Shown: positions 1-11,108 of the stretch, piece by piece
How the letters are laid out: every line of letters starts with the position of its first letter
Numbering within the stretch: the first letter of the stretch is position 1
NCBI GenBank assembly: GCA_905221605.1
Contig: CAJNDS010001224.1
Location: 579,056-643,055 of the forward strand
Direction: 5' to 3'
Length of the DNA: 64,000 nucleotides
Source of the DNA: Symbiodinium natans
Lineage: Eukaryota > Sar > Dinophyceae > Suessiales > Symbiodiniaceae
Made by a program: the position numbers and the translations under genes
The notes under the pieces: model-generated
Told to the model about the DNA's origin: nothing
Databases searched by the model: none
The model's input: the letters and a program-made list of their open reading frames with translations, nothing else

Positions 1-1153
1 TACCCCCCTTAGAACCCACGGTGTGGCCCGCGCGCTTTACAAAAAAGCCGAAGCTGCAGACTCCTCTCGAGACCTCTACAAGCCAGGATTTCTTTGAGGC
101 CCTGAAAGACGTGGTGGGCCCTAAACCCTAAACCCTAAACCCTCAACCCAAAAAAGCCCTAAACCTCAGACCATGTCTACTCACTCTCTAGAATTGAGTT
201 GCTGGGAAGGCCTCGTTGTTCCGGCTTCGCTCGCCACACTTTTGCCCCAATCCCTGAACCCTGAACCCTGAACCCTGAACCCTAAACCCTAAACCCTGCA
301 CCTTAAACGTCTGTAGCTGGTCTCGGTGCGAATGCGATTGCTGGCTCCTCTGGGACGCCCTTCCCGGTGAGAAGTAGCCTGGGGCGTGGCACGATGCATC
401 ACATCAAGCGTCAGAACGACCCAGGCTTTCCCAACCAGTTTAGAATCAAAACTTGTATACCTTGCCATAAAAAAATGACCCTTTATGCTTCTTGCATCCC
501 TGAACCCTAAACGCTCTCCTGCATGAGATCCATCCTTGTCGCCTTTCTTTTGGCTATTTTGGAAGATCTGGGAAGTACACTACTGTAGCATCAGTCGTCA
601 GAGCGCTCCAAGCACTCCCAAACAAATCCCACCAACTAAGTCGAGGACAGAAATGAATCGTGTAGGGTCTAGACTACAGCCTAACACCCCGAACTTGTCG
701 AGGCCTTCAACCCTTAACCCTGCACTGCATGGGGGCTTCAGACTTGTGCAGGTTCAGGTTCAGTCTGTTTCGAAGGAGATAAAGGCAATGATAAAGACTC
801 GTCCTCCAAGGTTGTGACCCTAAGAGGGTTCCCCTAGTATACTCATAATATACTCTTAATATAGCCCTTAGATTCCCTTAGAGGATCTATTAAAAGGGTC
901 AAGAGGTATGTAGGGGATGTAAGGTACCCAACTCCCTCATTCCCTACGAAGAACCTTTCGGATCATCAGTAGACTAGAGATCCCCCCAAATAGCCTTGAG
1001 GATCATCGCACTTGAAACATAGGCCCTTCAGAGTGTAGGATTTGTCCCTAAACTGTCAGCGAACTATAAGGAACGTACTGTATCAGAAAGTCCCAGCAAG
1101 GACGGTGCATTTTGCCTTGCGCTGGGCAACAGGCATGACAATTGCACACCTGT
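1..1153. other. Gene-poor DNA with short telomere-type tracts
   Basis: No gene is recognised. Short CCCTAAA/CCCTGAA tracts occur near 120-150 and 248-300. A stretch at 50-120 reads openly on both strands (plus frame contains TSQDFFEALKDVVGP), so it could be an exon fragment, but neither reading has a recognised family. The rest is AT-balanced intergenic sequence with no RNA gene seen. Confidence 0.4.
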
Positions 1154-1238
1154 CTGGGACTTTACCCTAAACCCTAAACCCTAAACCCTAACCCTAAACC
1201 CTAACCCCTAAACCCTAACCCCTAAACCCTAAACCTCA
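1154..1238. repeat. Interstitial telomere-type array (CCCTAAA)n
   Basis: Consecutive CCCTAAA units with CCCTAA and CCCCTAAA variants. This is the plus-strand form of TTTAGGG, the telomere repeat of dinoflagellates and plants. It is internal to the window and flanked by ordinary sequence, so it is not a chromosome end. Confidence 0.9.
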
Positions 1239-2433
1239 AAGATTTCAGGTTGCCACACGGACCCCTGCATCGAGCAGCAGATGCCGAGATGTCAACGGCT
1301 GGACGAAGTTCTTTGAAGATCTTGTGGCGTCGGCCTTAGAACTGTTATTTTTTTTGTTGGGGGGGGGGGGGGGGGGGGGGGAGGGGGGGTCTCCGAATAC
1401 CCATGTAGGGTTTAGGGTTAGGGTTTAGGGCGTGAGGGCTTAGGGTTTAGGGATACCATATTGAAATCCTAATTTATATAAGGGGATCCTACTATTTGAG
1501 CATCTATACTGGGGGGTCCCCTATGTTCGTAAACCCCCATTTGGGGCTTGTGCTTTTAGGGTTTCAGGGTTTAGCGTCTATCCTCCTGATACTGATGGGG
1601 TGCTGGGGTTTATGCTCAAAGCCCACCGACCCCACTGTCGCCACCGAAGTTGTCGAAACCCGAAACCCGACGTCTGTCCACCCGTACTTGCAGTTTCAGG
1701 ATTCATGGTTAGATATAAGTAGGCAGCCCAGCAACCATAATATTAAGATAAGGGCACCCCCCACAACCAGAATCCCTCTTAACTACAGCTAAGAGAACCT
1801 AGAGCCTAAACCCCAAACTACGCCCCCCTGGTAGCAGCAACCCCAGCTGCGTCGTGGCCTTGGAACGGGGACACCACCTCGGCAAAGGCACCCCGTTCAT
1901 CCCCAAACACTAAGCCCTGGAACCCGATGTTAGGGTTCAGGTTTTAGGGTTTAGGGTGGTTTAGGGTTTAGGGTAAGCCCTAAACCCAAAGAAGCCGCAT
2001 GGGTGCCAGGTACAAATGCGGTTCAACTGGGATATGCGGTTGACAACTTAGACCCTTCGGCGTCCGGGCCTACGCTTAAGTCTTAGGGTTTTTTGCAGGG
2101 TTTAGGGTTAGGGTTTAGTGTTTCAGACACCACACGCGGCAAATTGGAATGGAGCGTTTGAGTAGTGTATTCCGAATATTTAAGATCAGGATTGCAGGGG
2201 CAATGTTTTTTGGTAGTTGTGTAGTCTTCAAATGAGGATTGCAGGGGATATCTTTGGTAGTTGTGAAGGCTTCTGTAGCAACAGAGGCATGATGTCAACG
2301 CGCATGAGATCTGGCGATGGCCAGAGCCCTTGCAGCTGCTCAAAGCAAAGCCAACCCATTGTCCAGATCGCCTTTCAACGCCAATCTTTGCAGGCAGCCT
2401 ATACTTGTCCCTAAAACCTATACCCTAAACCCT
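1239..2433. other. Intergenic DNA with poly-G and telomere-type tracts
   Basis: Contains a near-pure G run at about 1360-1388, TTTAGGG tracts at 1408-1455, 1925-1980 and 2085-2120, and a local direct repeat around 2185-2260 (AATGAGGATTGCAGGGG-like, two copies). No supported gene. Confidence 0.5.
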
Positions 2434-2662
2434 GCATATCTATATATATATATATATATACATACATATGTACACATTCACATCCCTTTATACATGAATA
2501 CATTATATAACACGTGTAAAAGGAAGGAAACAAATAAATATGTGTCGATCTTATATTATACTATATTATATTATATTATACTGTATTATAATATCTGGGT
2601 ATATATATATATATGTATATCTATATATGTGCGTGCGTGTATCTCTCTCTCTCTCTCTGCCG
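2434..2662. repeat. AT-rich microsatellite block
   Basis: TATATA runs at 2440-2460 and 2598-2630, a TATTATAC-type repeat at 2550-2590, then a CT dinucleotide run near 2642-2660. Low-complexity open frames over this block are not genes. Confidence 0.85.
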
Positions 2663-3432
2663 TCTCTCCGTGCGCCTGCTCCACCAAGTTTTGGGCAACT
2701 TGCGATGCCAGCGCGGCAGCTGAATTCATGGACCAAGACTCCTCGCAAGCTTGCAAGGCTGGAAGTCGGAGGTGTGCAAGAGCAACAGCCCCTAAACCCT
2801 AAACCGAGTAACAGTCCCTAAACCCTTTTGCCACTGGTCTGAGGTCAGTCCCTAAACCCTATAACCCTAAACCCCAAACCCTAAACAAGGGTACCAAGGG
2901 ATCTTGGCCTTTATGTATGGGGTTGCCGTAAAGGATTTTTGTGATGGGTTTCGAACAAAAGCCAGGGCTTCTAGGGGGGCTGCGGCTGCGGGATCTCCTG
3001 AAAAGGCTTATAGGGTTAAAGGAAAAAGTCTCCTCGCTGGCGCTGCTCGTGCCCAGGAAGGGATGGTGCGTGTTGCGAAACCTTGTCGCGCAAAGCCTAT
3101 GAAACTCGGTCTATCTACAGGTTTAGGGTTCTTTGCCAACTGCATAGCAGCTTCGCAACCACACTTTACGGGTGTAGGGTTAAACCGTCTAGCATGCCTC
3201 TTCGCCCTATTCAGTTCTTCTTCTCTGTCTCTTCGTCTGTCGCTCGCTCACTGCATCTCTGTCTGTCCGAGAGCCGAACAAACTACGTGAAGCACCACAC
3301 CCTAAACCCGAAACCCTTAACCTCGAAAACATGAGCACTCGCAATGCATGTTCCCGCACACTCTTGACTGTCCATGCGACGGCTCCCCTCTCTCGGGAAT
3401 CCACACAAGATGTCAGACTTTCCTTCCAGTTT
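2663..3432. other. Intergenic, no supported gene
   Basis: Includes short CCCTAAA tracts near 2790-2885 and 3297-3320. Several frames are open for 60-128 codons (for example plus 2904-3290), but the peptides have no recognised motif and cross telomere-type heptamers, so I do not call them. Confidence 0.4.
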
Positions 3433-3636
3433 GGGATGTTCCCCCTTATACTAACAGCTCCTTAATAGGGTTTGTAATAGGGGATTACGGTTTAGGGTTT
3501 AGGGTTCCCCCTTATACTAACAGCTCCTTAATGGGGATTGTAGTAGGGAGTGCTATAGTTCCTATTAAGGAGCGTGAGTATAACCTTATAAACAGCTCCT
3601 TAATAGGGATTGTAGTGAGGGGGTGCTATAATCCGT
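3433..3636. mobile_element. Inverted-repeat element, family D (complex copy)
   Basis: Begins with GGGATGTTCCCCCTTATACT, followed by several copies of AACAGCTCCTTAATAGGG and the reverse form TTCCTATTAAGGAG. The same terminal motif bounds a compact 94-bp copy at 60370-60463. Here the element looks internally duplicated or nested, with a TTTAGGG tract near 3490-3507 between copies. It has no coding capacity and fits a MITE-like non-autonomous element. Confidence 0.65.
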
Positions 3637-3642
3637 TAGTAA

Positions 3643-3748
3643 CTTAGTAGCCCAGTAACCATACTATAATAAGGGCACCTTCGGGTTGGTCACTTTACAA
3701 GGGAACCTTACACCAAAAAAAGGTAAAGGGTACCGCTGGGCTACCAAG
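3643..3748. mobile_element. Introner-like inverted-repeat element, family A
   Basis: The left end CTTAGTAGCCCAGTAACCA and the right end GGTACCGCTGGGCTACCAAG form terminal inverted repeats of about 14-19 bp. The interior carries the family signature (AAGGGCACC, GGTTGGTCACTTTACAAGGGAACC). Members of this family coincide with introns in the acyltransferase gene at 45-49 kb. No clear target duplication is seen around this copy. Confidence 0.8.
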
Positions 3749-3751
3749 GCT

Positions 3752-3822
3752 AGCCCTAAACCCTAAACCCTAAACCCCAAACCCTAAACCCTAAACCCTA
3801 AACCCTAAACCCTAAACCCTAG
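3752..3822. repeat. Interstitial telomere-type array (CCCTAAA)n
   Basis: About ten head-to-tail CCCTAAA units with one CCCCAAA variant, directly downstream of a family A element. Confidence 0.9.
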
Positions 3823-4380
3823 GGGAGCATCCCAACATCTCTCGGAGCTGCAGACAAGGAGCTGCACAGGGACCTTCGCAGTTTGCGAAACCGAGACGTG
3901 CATGGCATTCCTGTGCACCAGGATGGGCTATTAGGCCTTAAAAATCCCATAACGAACCCTAGAAAGGGCCGTGTAAGGGATCATACATAGGGTATAATAG
4001 CCCATTCTGTGAGGCCGGGCCAGACACGACTCAAGTCTCACACAGACAGGGCCCAGGCATCTTGGTCTGACACCACACACACACTCGACATGCCACCAAC
4101 TGGAGTCTGGAGTCTGGAGTCTGGAACATCCGGATCTGAGACGAGATCCAAGCATGGTATACATGAGAATAAGCCTGCCCTGATACGGCAAGGAGGGTAG
4201 AAGAACATTGCCACGCTCACTGCAAACAAAAGACCAGGCCCAAACAGATCCTGGACCCTACCGGTTCCCAATGGTTCCAGGTATCCAGTTTCGGGAATGC
4301 GCCGGAATTGTCGCTGGTCATTTATTTATCTTCTTTACATAAATACAAAACACATATGTACATAAACATGTATCAACGTA
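3823..4380. other. Intergenic, no supported gene
   Basis: Unique-looking sequence with a short GGAGTCTGGAGTCT triplication near 4103-4123. Open frames on both strands (3931-4191 minus, 4038-4271 minus) overlap and show no family features. Confidence 0.35.
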
Positions 4381-4443
4381 TACATATATATATATATATG
4401 TATATATGTGTGTGTGTGTGAAAGCAAGTTCACCCCCCCCCCC

Positions 4444-4477
<34 letters not shown>

Positions 4478-4567
4478 CCCCCCCCCTCCCCCCCCCCCCC
4501 CCCCCCCCTCCCCCCCCCCACCCTCCCCCCCCCCCCTCCCCCCCCCCCCCCTCCCCCCCCCCCCCGC

Positions 4568-4599
<32 letters not shown>

Positions 4600-4700
4600 C
4601 CCCCCCCCTCCCCCCCCCCCCCCCTCCCCCCCCCCCCCCCCCCCCCCCCCCTCCCCCCCCCCCCCCTCCCCCCCCCCCCCCCAAAAAAAAAAAAAAAAAA
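4381..4700. repeat. TA/TG microsatellite, 250-bp poly-C tract and A run
   Basis: A (TA)n(TG)n stretch at 4385-4420 is followed by about 250 bp of C runs interrupted by single T residues (4431-4682) and then an A run of about 18. All polyproline and polyglycine reading frames here are artefacts of the homopolymer. Confidence 0.95.
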
Positions 4701-6018
4701 CAGGCAGGCCAGGGCGCTCGATGGTTATGGATGCCTGGCTCTTGCCGCCTAGGATCGGCACTCTGAACAACCCGTGCGTAGGGTTTGGGGGTTCAGGGTT
4801 TAAGAGTGTTAGGGCTGTCGGGTTCTAGGGCTTTAGGCGGTTTAGGACTTTTAGGGCCTTTTGTTTTGAATAGTTTCTATTTTTCCCTTTTTTTTGGGGG
4901 GGTGAAAGACTGAAATTTCTATTGACCATCACTCTTGCTCTTGCTATTGGTATTACTGCTACCCCGAGTTTGGTGAGTATGACTCTCACTTCGACTACTA
5001 CGATGGCTGTCGTTATACACAGAGCCGCCGGCGTTCAATCAGAGTCTGAGCTCCCGAAGGCCGAAATACCAGCTGCAAACCGACATTTCTGGAGGTTTAA
5101 GCTGATTTTTGAGTAGGGCTAGAGGTGTGGTATCTATACTTATAACTCGAATATAGGGCACTTGTAACCCTACTTCTGACTACCCACGAACCTGCAAGGG
5201 GTTTAGGAACTTGGGGCTGCGGGTTCGGAGATTAGGGTTTGAGCTCATTTTTCATGGCCACCAGCTTAGCAGATGCTGCAGGGTAGCACATCAGGTGTCC
5301 GACTGTTGGGCTTCGGGTTTAGGGTTCATCTGGCACAGTTGAGTCCGCGCAGTCGCTCAGAGCCCAGGACCCTGAGTTTTAGGAATGTGCCTTCATCGGA
5401 ATGAGGATCCCATCTCCATGCATTTAAAATAAACACTTTGAAAAACTGTTTGTGCCCATGTGTGTGTACGTACTCCTTGATGAACTTATGAGGCTCTGGG
5501 CCTCAGCAGGACGGATGTGACCGGCTCTCTGAGAATGATGCCTTCGAGGACTCCCTAAAATTTAAGGCTCCGCAACGCGGCTCTGTGCTATACTAAATTA
5601 GTAATTCCAAGAAGTTGGACCACAATTGAGCGGACTGGCTGGCTGTATCTTCACCTGTAGCACAACTGGATGCATTCCATATCATGTGCGCAGAAGCCAG
5701 ACACCTCTCAAAGGGCAAGCTGCTTACTGTCGTTGCCGTGCTGTCAACGCGGTCTAGAGAAACGATCTTCCTGTCAGGGATGCGCAGCAGGCACAGAAAT
5801 GTCAGGAGCGTGTGGGCTCTTCCTCTTCCTGTGCAGTTCTGCAGCTAGAACCCGGTTTAGGGTGTAGGGTATAGGGCCGGGTTTAGGGTTTAGGGTCTTC
5901 CAACATCGCTTGATAAGGCATATGCCGCCTTAACACCATAGTAAGACCCGCTATGTGTTTATGGACCCAAAAGACCCTGGAAACCCCCACAACTCAAAAC
6001 CCTGACTTAAGAGGTCTA
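4701..6018. other. Intergenic with short telomere-type tracts
   Basis: TTTAGGG fragments at 4780-4850, 5225-5240, 5310-5330 and 5850-5905. The stretch 5110-5205 resembles the right half of a family B element (CTTATAAC, CTACCCACGAACCTGCAAG). No recognisable gene. Confidence 0.4.
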
Positions 6019-6093
6019 CTTGGAGGTTCAAGGGTAGTTAATAAGTAGTGTTAGTGTTAAAACTAATGGTACCGACTCTTCACACCCGATTTA
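6019..6093. mobile_element. Family B element, left half only
   Basis: Starts CTTGGAGGTTCAAGGGTAGT and continues with the ATAAGTAG-type interior seen in full copies at 7661, 14119 and 40187, but the matching right end is missing. Confidence 0.6.
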
Positions 6094-6218
6094 GGAAACC
6101 CTAAACCCTAAACTCCCTGGTAGATTCTGTGGTCCAGTCAGCGAAACTTCCCTTTAATGCCAGGCCTGGAGCGCCCGCGGCACCTTGAAAAGTTCGGCCC
6201 TGACAGCCAGTGATGTCC

Positions 6219-6473
6219 TGCGGCTTGGGGTTTAGGGTTTGGGGCTTAGGGTTTAGGGTTTGGGATTTAGGGTTTCGGGTTTAGGGTCACTCCCTGCGAG
6301 GCGCGCCGAATCTCGACATCCAGTGTGAAAGCATGGCGTACGTAAGTCTACGTTTGTCATGGGCCCTCACTCACAGAGTGCACTTCCACCCTAAACCCTA
6401 AACCCTAAACCCTAAACCCTAAACCCTGAACCCTGAACCCTGAACCCTGAACCCTAAACCCTAAACCCTAACT
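6219..6473. repeat. Two opposed telomere-type arrays
   Basis: TTTAGGG-type units with TTTGGGG and TTTCGGG variants run from 6225 to 6288. About 95 bp later (6385-6470) the opposite orientation CCCTAAA, grading into CCCTGAA, appears. The orientation flip within 200 bp is hard to explain by simple slippage. Confidence 0.85.
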
Positions 6474-6589
6474 CCCTTCTTCTTTGTCATTTTCCTCAAC
6501 CCGGCTTTGGGGTTCCCCGCCCACATTGAGTATGGGCGCGTAAATGGGGACCCCTTATATGGTAGGTTACCTCCCTTATACACCCTGCA

Positions 6590-6698
6590 CCCAAAGAGCC
6601 CAATTCCCCTTATTTAAGGAATATTCCTTAAATCATACTAAGGATCCCTGTATGGTTTAGGGAATATTGCTTAGTTAAGGGGTTTTGGGCTCTCTGGG
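6590..6698. mobile_element. Inverted-repeat element, family E
   Basis: Left end CCCAAAGAGCCCAATTCCCC with AAGGAATATT. Right end AATATTGCTTAGTTAAGGGG followed by TTTTGGGCTCTCTGGG. The ends are imperfect inverted repeats over about 35 bp, and the centre carries CATACTAAGGATCCCT. A second copy with the same architecture is at 9582-9688. Confidence 0.8.
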
Positions 6699-6787
6699 CT
6701 CAACCCAAAGGCCCATACATCAGAACCCTTTAAAGACGGTAGGGGGCCTAATATTAAGGGGTTAACCCTTTTTTGCCCCTGAACCCC

Positions 6788-6915
6788 TAAAACTTAAACC
6801 CTAAACCCTAAGTTTAAACCCTAAACCCTAAAAACCCTAAAAACCCTAAAAACCCTAAAAACCCTAAAGGCCCTAAAAACCCTAAAAACCCTAAAAACCC
6901 TAAACCCTAAACCTC
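6788..6915. repeat. Variant telomere-type array, CCCTAAAAA form
   Basis: CCCTAAA units change into repeats of AACCCTAAAA, that is 9-bp units with extra A residues, then return to CCCTAAA. Local homogenisation of a variant suggests expansion after insertion. Confidence 0.85.
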
Positions 6916-7014
6916 CTAACCGCTCGGCCCAGCCGCGGCCCTGGGCGTCCTCGTGTGCGGATCAAGATGCGCTTCCGGCCTTGCAGGGGGGTCCACAGCT
7001 CTGGGGCCTGGTAA

Positions 7015-7295
7015 ATTTTAGGGTTTAGGGTTTAGGGTTTGGGGTTTAGTAGAAGTACAGGGTTCATGAGTATAGCGGTTGGGGTTTAGGGCTTGGGGGG
7101 GGGGGGAGCGCACCTCAACTGTTCTTAGAAGATTTTGTGGTTTCCTACGCAATCCCTGGCAAGCATTCCGAAAAGTGAGTGTATGCCCTAAACCCTAAAC
7201 CCTAAACCCTAAACCCTAAACCCTAAACCCTAAACGCTAAACCCTAAACCCTAAACCCTAAACCCTAAACCCCAACCCTAAACCCTAAACCCTGA
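7015..7295. repeat. Opposed telomere-type arrays
   Basis: TTTAGGG/TTTGGGG units at 7015-7047 and 7080-7095 are followed by a longer CCCTAAA array at 7184-7292 with single-base variants (CGCTAAA, CCCCAA). A G run lies at 7097-7107. Confidence 0.85.
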
Positions 7296-7660
7296 AGGCT
7301 GGAGATGATATAAAGAACCTCAAGGCATAGCTTGACTCTTGCGAGGTTTTTGCGAGGGGCTGTGCCAGCTGTGCTGTGGATATTGGGGGCAACTGTCAAC
7401 TACTAAAAAGGTGCCTTAACAGCTAGAATAGGGTCTTGGGGAGTTTTTATAGTATAAGTACAAGGGACCAAAAGGGAATACTCGTAGTCATTCCGACCAA
7501 TACATTACACTCCCTCGGGTTGCTGTAAGTGATGCCCATTAATCCTGGGCATCCTGTTTGACACTACCCCGAGGGACAGGAGTACTTAGGGTTTAGGGTT
7601 TAGGGCTTAGGGTTTAGAGTTTAGAGTTTAGGGTTCGCGTTTAGGGGCAGCCTCTCTGCA
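7296..7660. other. Intergenic
   Basis: Contains a TTTAGGG tract at 7584-7640. Bounded on the right by a family B element. No gene seen. Confidence 0.4.
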
Positions 7661-7772
7661 CTTGGAGGTTCAGGGGTGGTGATAAGTAGGCTTATGAGTA
7701 TATGGTATCTCGACTCTTCATGCTGTTTCGGGTACTTTTAACCCTACGTACAACTGCCCAAGAACCTCCAAG
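7661..7772. mobile_element. Inverted-repeat element, family B
   Basis: Ends are CTTGGAGGTTCAGGGGTGGT and the inverted CAAGAACCTCCAAG. The interior has the ATAAGTAG / TTAACCCTACGTACAAC motifs shared by more than a dozen copies in the window. Non-coding and MITE-like. Confidence 0.8.
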
Positions 7773-9315
7773 TAGCTGGCCTTAAAACTTCGCCCATGAT
7801 ACTCCGCCGTACCAAACTCGAGTCTAGTTTTCCCAGAAAGCCGGTATTGGATATTGGGGTGCTTGGTGTCTTGAGGGTCAAGGGCTTCGATCCATCTAGA
7901 ATTAAAGTGGTTGCCTACTTAAGCGGCCCTGATGTAACTCCCGAAGCCCCAACACCCTAACTCGGAAGCCCCTCATTCCTTTTTTGCCTGGGGTTCCTGA
8001 ACCCCTAAACCCGAACCCCTAACCCCACACCCGGTGCCCTGCTTGCCTAAGCCTGACTCGAGGCCCGCAACCGAGTCTAAACGCCCTTTCTCGCCTGCCG
8101 CCTGCTCGACGTAGACCTCGTAACGTCTGAGCTTCATTTCAGGGTTCACAAACGCCTTATAACTAAATAACTATAGTCCGTGACCCCACAGGGTTGAGCT
8201 TTGAGGGTAAGGCCAAGGGTTTGGGTCTAGGGCCTAGGGTTTCAGGTTTTGTCTAAGTGTTTAGGCCGAGGTCCACCTAGAAACCCTTCATGTCAGGTCC
8301 TTGCAACCCAGTGGCATCGTCGACGGCGACCCCTGCAGCAGAAGTAGTAGGGTGACTGTTGTCGTTTTTTTTTCGGGAGGGGGGGGGGGGGCAGCGCTCA
8401 CGCAGCTTGGCAGAAGCCTCCAGAGCATAGACCAGAGCCTCTTGACAACACCGAGCCGGCGAACCCTAAACGGTGAAACCTAAACTCTAAACCCGAAAAA
8501 CCTCAACAAGTTCATCAAAGCTGGGCTGCCGCTCACAAAAGGGAGAAGCTCTTGGATGCGTGGACTGAGGGCGGTGCCAGCCGAACGAGGGGCAGGGTTT
8601 CGGGTTTAGGGTTTAAACAAAACAGCAGCCTCTGAAACAGATTCGGCATAGGGTTTACATAGGGTTTAAGGCAGGGTTTATAGGGCTTAAGGGTAGGGTT
8701 TATAGGGTTTATAGGGTTATAGGGTTTAAGGGTAGGGTTTATAGGGTTCAAGGCAGGGTTTACAGGGTTTGAGGTGCCAAACCTCTTAAACCCGCTGAGG
8801 GCGCCAGACATTCCGCGAGCCAGAGGGCTTTTTTAGGCACCTTCGCCCCGCCAGCTTGAAGAGCTCCGTACACTCCCCTAAGAGCCCTTAGGGTCTAGGG
8901 TTTAGGGTTTAGGCTTTAGGGTTTAACACCTCCTCACTTCAGGAATATGCCTTAAACCATATGGAATGGAATCCCCTAACAGGGGACCCCAGAAGGGTAC
9001 CTCCATTCCCTGAATCGCATCAAAGTTGGCCAACGGCGTGGGTGCTGGCCGGGTTCGAGGATGCGGACTTAGGCTTCTGGGAGCTTAGTGTTGAGGGTTA
9101 AGGGTTTAGGGGTTTAGGGTTCTCGGAAACACTGACAATTCCTCTCAGTCAAGCAGACCCAGAAAAATTAGGCGGCATGGTATCCCGAAAACTTGGGACA
9201 TGGCAAGCCCTGCTCAATCATCCACTGGGGGCGGCACTGAAGCGAAAAATGTAAGGGAGAAGCAGCCACACCCACATCATGGCGAGCAGCATGAAGACCA
9301 TGGCCACTACGGCCT
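7773..9315. other. Intergenic with degenerate repeat tract
   Basis: At 8645-8790 a TAGGGTTTA-like repeat degenerates into alternating AGGGTTTATAGGG and AAGGGTAGGG. A G run is at 8379-8392. A minus-strand stretch at 9250-9315 encodes a hydrophobic run (GQAVVAMVFMLLAMMWVWLL) that would suit a membrane-helix exon, but no neighbouring exon was found. No confident gene. Confidence 0.4.
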
Positions 9316-9358
9316 GACCCGTTTAGGGTTTAGGGTTTAGGGTTTAGGGTTTAGGGCA
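9316..9358. repeat. Telomere-type array (TTTAGGG)n
   Basis: Six perfect TTTAGGG units. Confidence 0.9.
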
Positions 9359-9453
9359 GGCAATCTCGGATTCAGGGCGGCGGGAGAACCCCCAAAAAAA
9401 CTGCGCTCAGCATGTCCCTCACATGAAAAGTCTAGCCTAAGGCACAACCCCTT

Positions 9454-9579
9454 CTTGGAGGTACTTGGGTAGTCATAAGGAGGGTTATGAGTACCCTAAG
9501 TAGGGTTAACAGTACGTAAAGTGACCGTACTTAGAACTGACTTAGAACGTACTTTTGACTACCAAAATGAACCTCCAAG
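9454..9579. mobile_element. Inverted-repeat element, family B
   Basis: CTTGGAGGTACTTGGGTAGT at the left and ATGAACCTCCAAG at the right end. It ends 2 bp before a family E element, so the two sit almost back to back. Confidence 0.8.
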
Positions 9580-9581
9580 TA

Positions 9582-9688
9582 CCCAAAGAGCCAATACTCC
9601 TTAATTAAGGAATATTCATAAGTCATACTAAGGATCCCTATATGGCTTCAAGAATATTGCTTAATTAAGGGGTTTTGGGCTCTCTGGG
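9582..9688. mobile_element. Inverted-repeat element, family E
   Basis: Second copy of the CCCAAAGAGCC...GGGCTCTCTGGG element (first at 6590). Most positions match, including AAGGAATATTC and the central CATACTAAGGATCCCTATATGG. Confidence 0.8.
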
Positions 9689-9799
9689 TAAACACCAAAA
9701 GCAAGTTCAGCACTTGTCCGTCACTCTCGCACCTCGGCGTCAAGCTCGCAGCTGTCGAAGTCAATCGTGGAGGTTCATGGGCATGAAAATGGAATAACC

Positions 9800-9990
9800 T
9801 TTAGGGTGGGGCTTAGGGCTTAGGGTTAGGTTTAGGGTTTAGGGTTTAGGGTTTAGGGTTTAGGGTTTAGGGTTTAGGGTTTGGGGTTTGGGGTTGGGGT
9901 TTGGGGTTTGGGGTTTGGGGTTTGGGGTTTGGGGTTTGGGGTTTGGGGTTGGGGTGGGGTTTGGGGTTTGGCGTTTGGGGTCATAGCCTC
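9800..9990. repeat. Telomere-type array drifting from TTTAGGG to TTTGGGG
   Basis: About eight TTTAGGG units (9830-9890) switch to at least ten GGGGTTT units (9890-9975). The switch within one array suggests clonal expansion of a point variant. Open frames of the form GFGVWGLGFGV are products of this array. Confidence 0.9.
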
Positions 9991-10456
9991 GAGGCTGCTT
10001 GGCCCCGTGGTATGGGGTTTGGGGTTTAGGGTTTTAGGGTTGAGGATTGGTTCCAACAAGTGTGTACATGTAAGTATAGATGACAGTACGTACTCACATG
10101 CGTCTCTGTTCCCGTGCACGGAGCTTGTCAACGATGCTTGCTGGGAGATTTCGTGCGGCGGGGCCCACCTCCCGAACGTACCCCGCAACCCTATAAACAC
10201 CCAAAACATTAGCACACCCATAAGCCGACAACCCTTAATCCAGGCATGTGCCTGAAGCTCTTGAAGGATCCAAGCACTAAAACCCAGAACCCTAAGCCGG
10301 ATAAGCCCTAAGCCCTCACCTCTCATCCCTAAACACAAACCCCCGTCCCCAAAAAAATCAGCCAAAAGGGAGGGCTTCAGCGATCCGAGCCACACTCCTT
10401 GCACTCCGTCGCGCCATGCTGCGCGCGTGGTATCCTCCGCCACGGCCGGGCTTACA
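9991..10456. other. Intergenic, weak exon candidate
   Basis: The minus strand around 10090-10180 reads openly (SQQASLTSSVHGNRDACEYV) within a 189-codon frame, but the flanks of that frame are telomere-type repeat. I see no family signature. Confidence 0.25.
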
Positions 10457-10716
10457 CTTGGAGGTTCATTTGGGTAGTTTATACTTGGAGGTTCATCGGA
10501 CGTAATACCACCTATAACTGGGCTTATAACCCTACTTATAATTGGGATAATCCCTATAGGCCCTTTAGGGGTATTATATAGGGTTTATAAGTACAGTTAT
10601 AATTGGTTAGTAGTGCTAAGAACCTCCAAGTAAGTAGGGTTCTGAGTATGGTAACTCTACTTATGACCCTACTTAGGGTACTTAGAACCCTACTTAAACT
10701 ACCCATGAACTCCAAG
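10457..10716. mobile_element. Nested family B elements
   Basis: An outer copy (10457 to 10716, CTTGGAGGTTCATTTGGGTA ... CCCATGAACTCCAAG) is interrupted by a full inner copy (10484 to 10630, CTTGGAGGTTCAT ... AAGAACCTCCAAG). Nesting shows that the family transposed repeatedly. Confidence 0.8.
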
Positions 10717-11108
10717 TAGGATTTAGGGTTTTCGGTATCGTGGGGCTTGTATGGTTGATTTAGGGTTTACAGGGCTTGCAGGGTTCAGAGGGTCTTAAGG
10801 GTTTAGGGCCCAAGCCCAGGGAAGTTTTCGAATTAAGGGTGTGGAGGCCCTCCCAAAGCCCTAAATCAAAAAACCGCTTAAACCCCCACAGGCCCCCTGA
10901 AGCCCACGCAAGCCAGGCAGGTGTGGAAAGGCCGGGGAAGGGCCTTGTGAACGATCCCGGCATCCTTATGCCCGACATCGCGGCCTAAACAAACGCCCCA
11001 AACCCTAAACAGTAACCCTAAAACACTCAACCCTAAACTCTGAACCCTAGGCTTTGGGGTAAGTCATGACCACATCCATCCGCATGGAGCACCACTGGCC
11101 CTGTTTGC
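10717..11108. other. Intergenic
   Basis: Plus and minus frames of about 70 codons overlap at 10760-10988 without family features. TTTAGGG fragments at both edges. Confidence 0.35.

Noticed and set aside
4318-4828. Polyproline/polyglycine frames of 114-150 codons
   Set aside because: Products of the poly-C tract and its complement.
9800-9990. A true chromosome end (telomere)
   Set aside because: Arrays are short, in both orientations, degenerate and flanked by unique DNA throughout the window.
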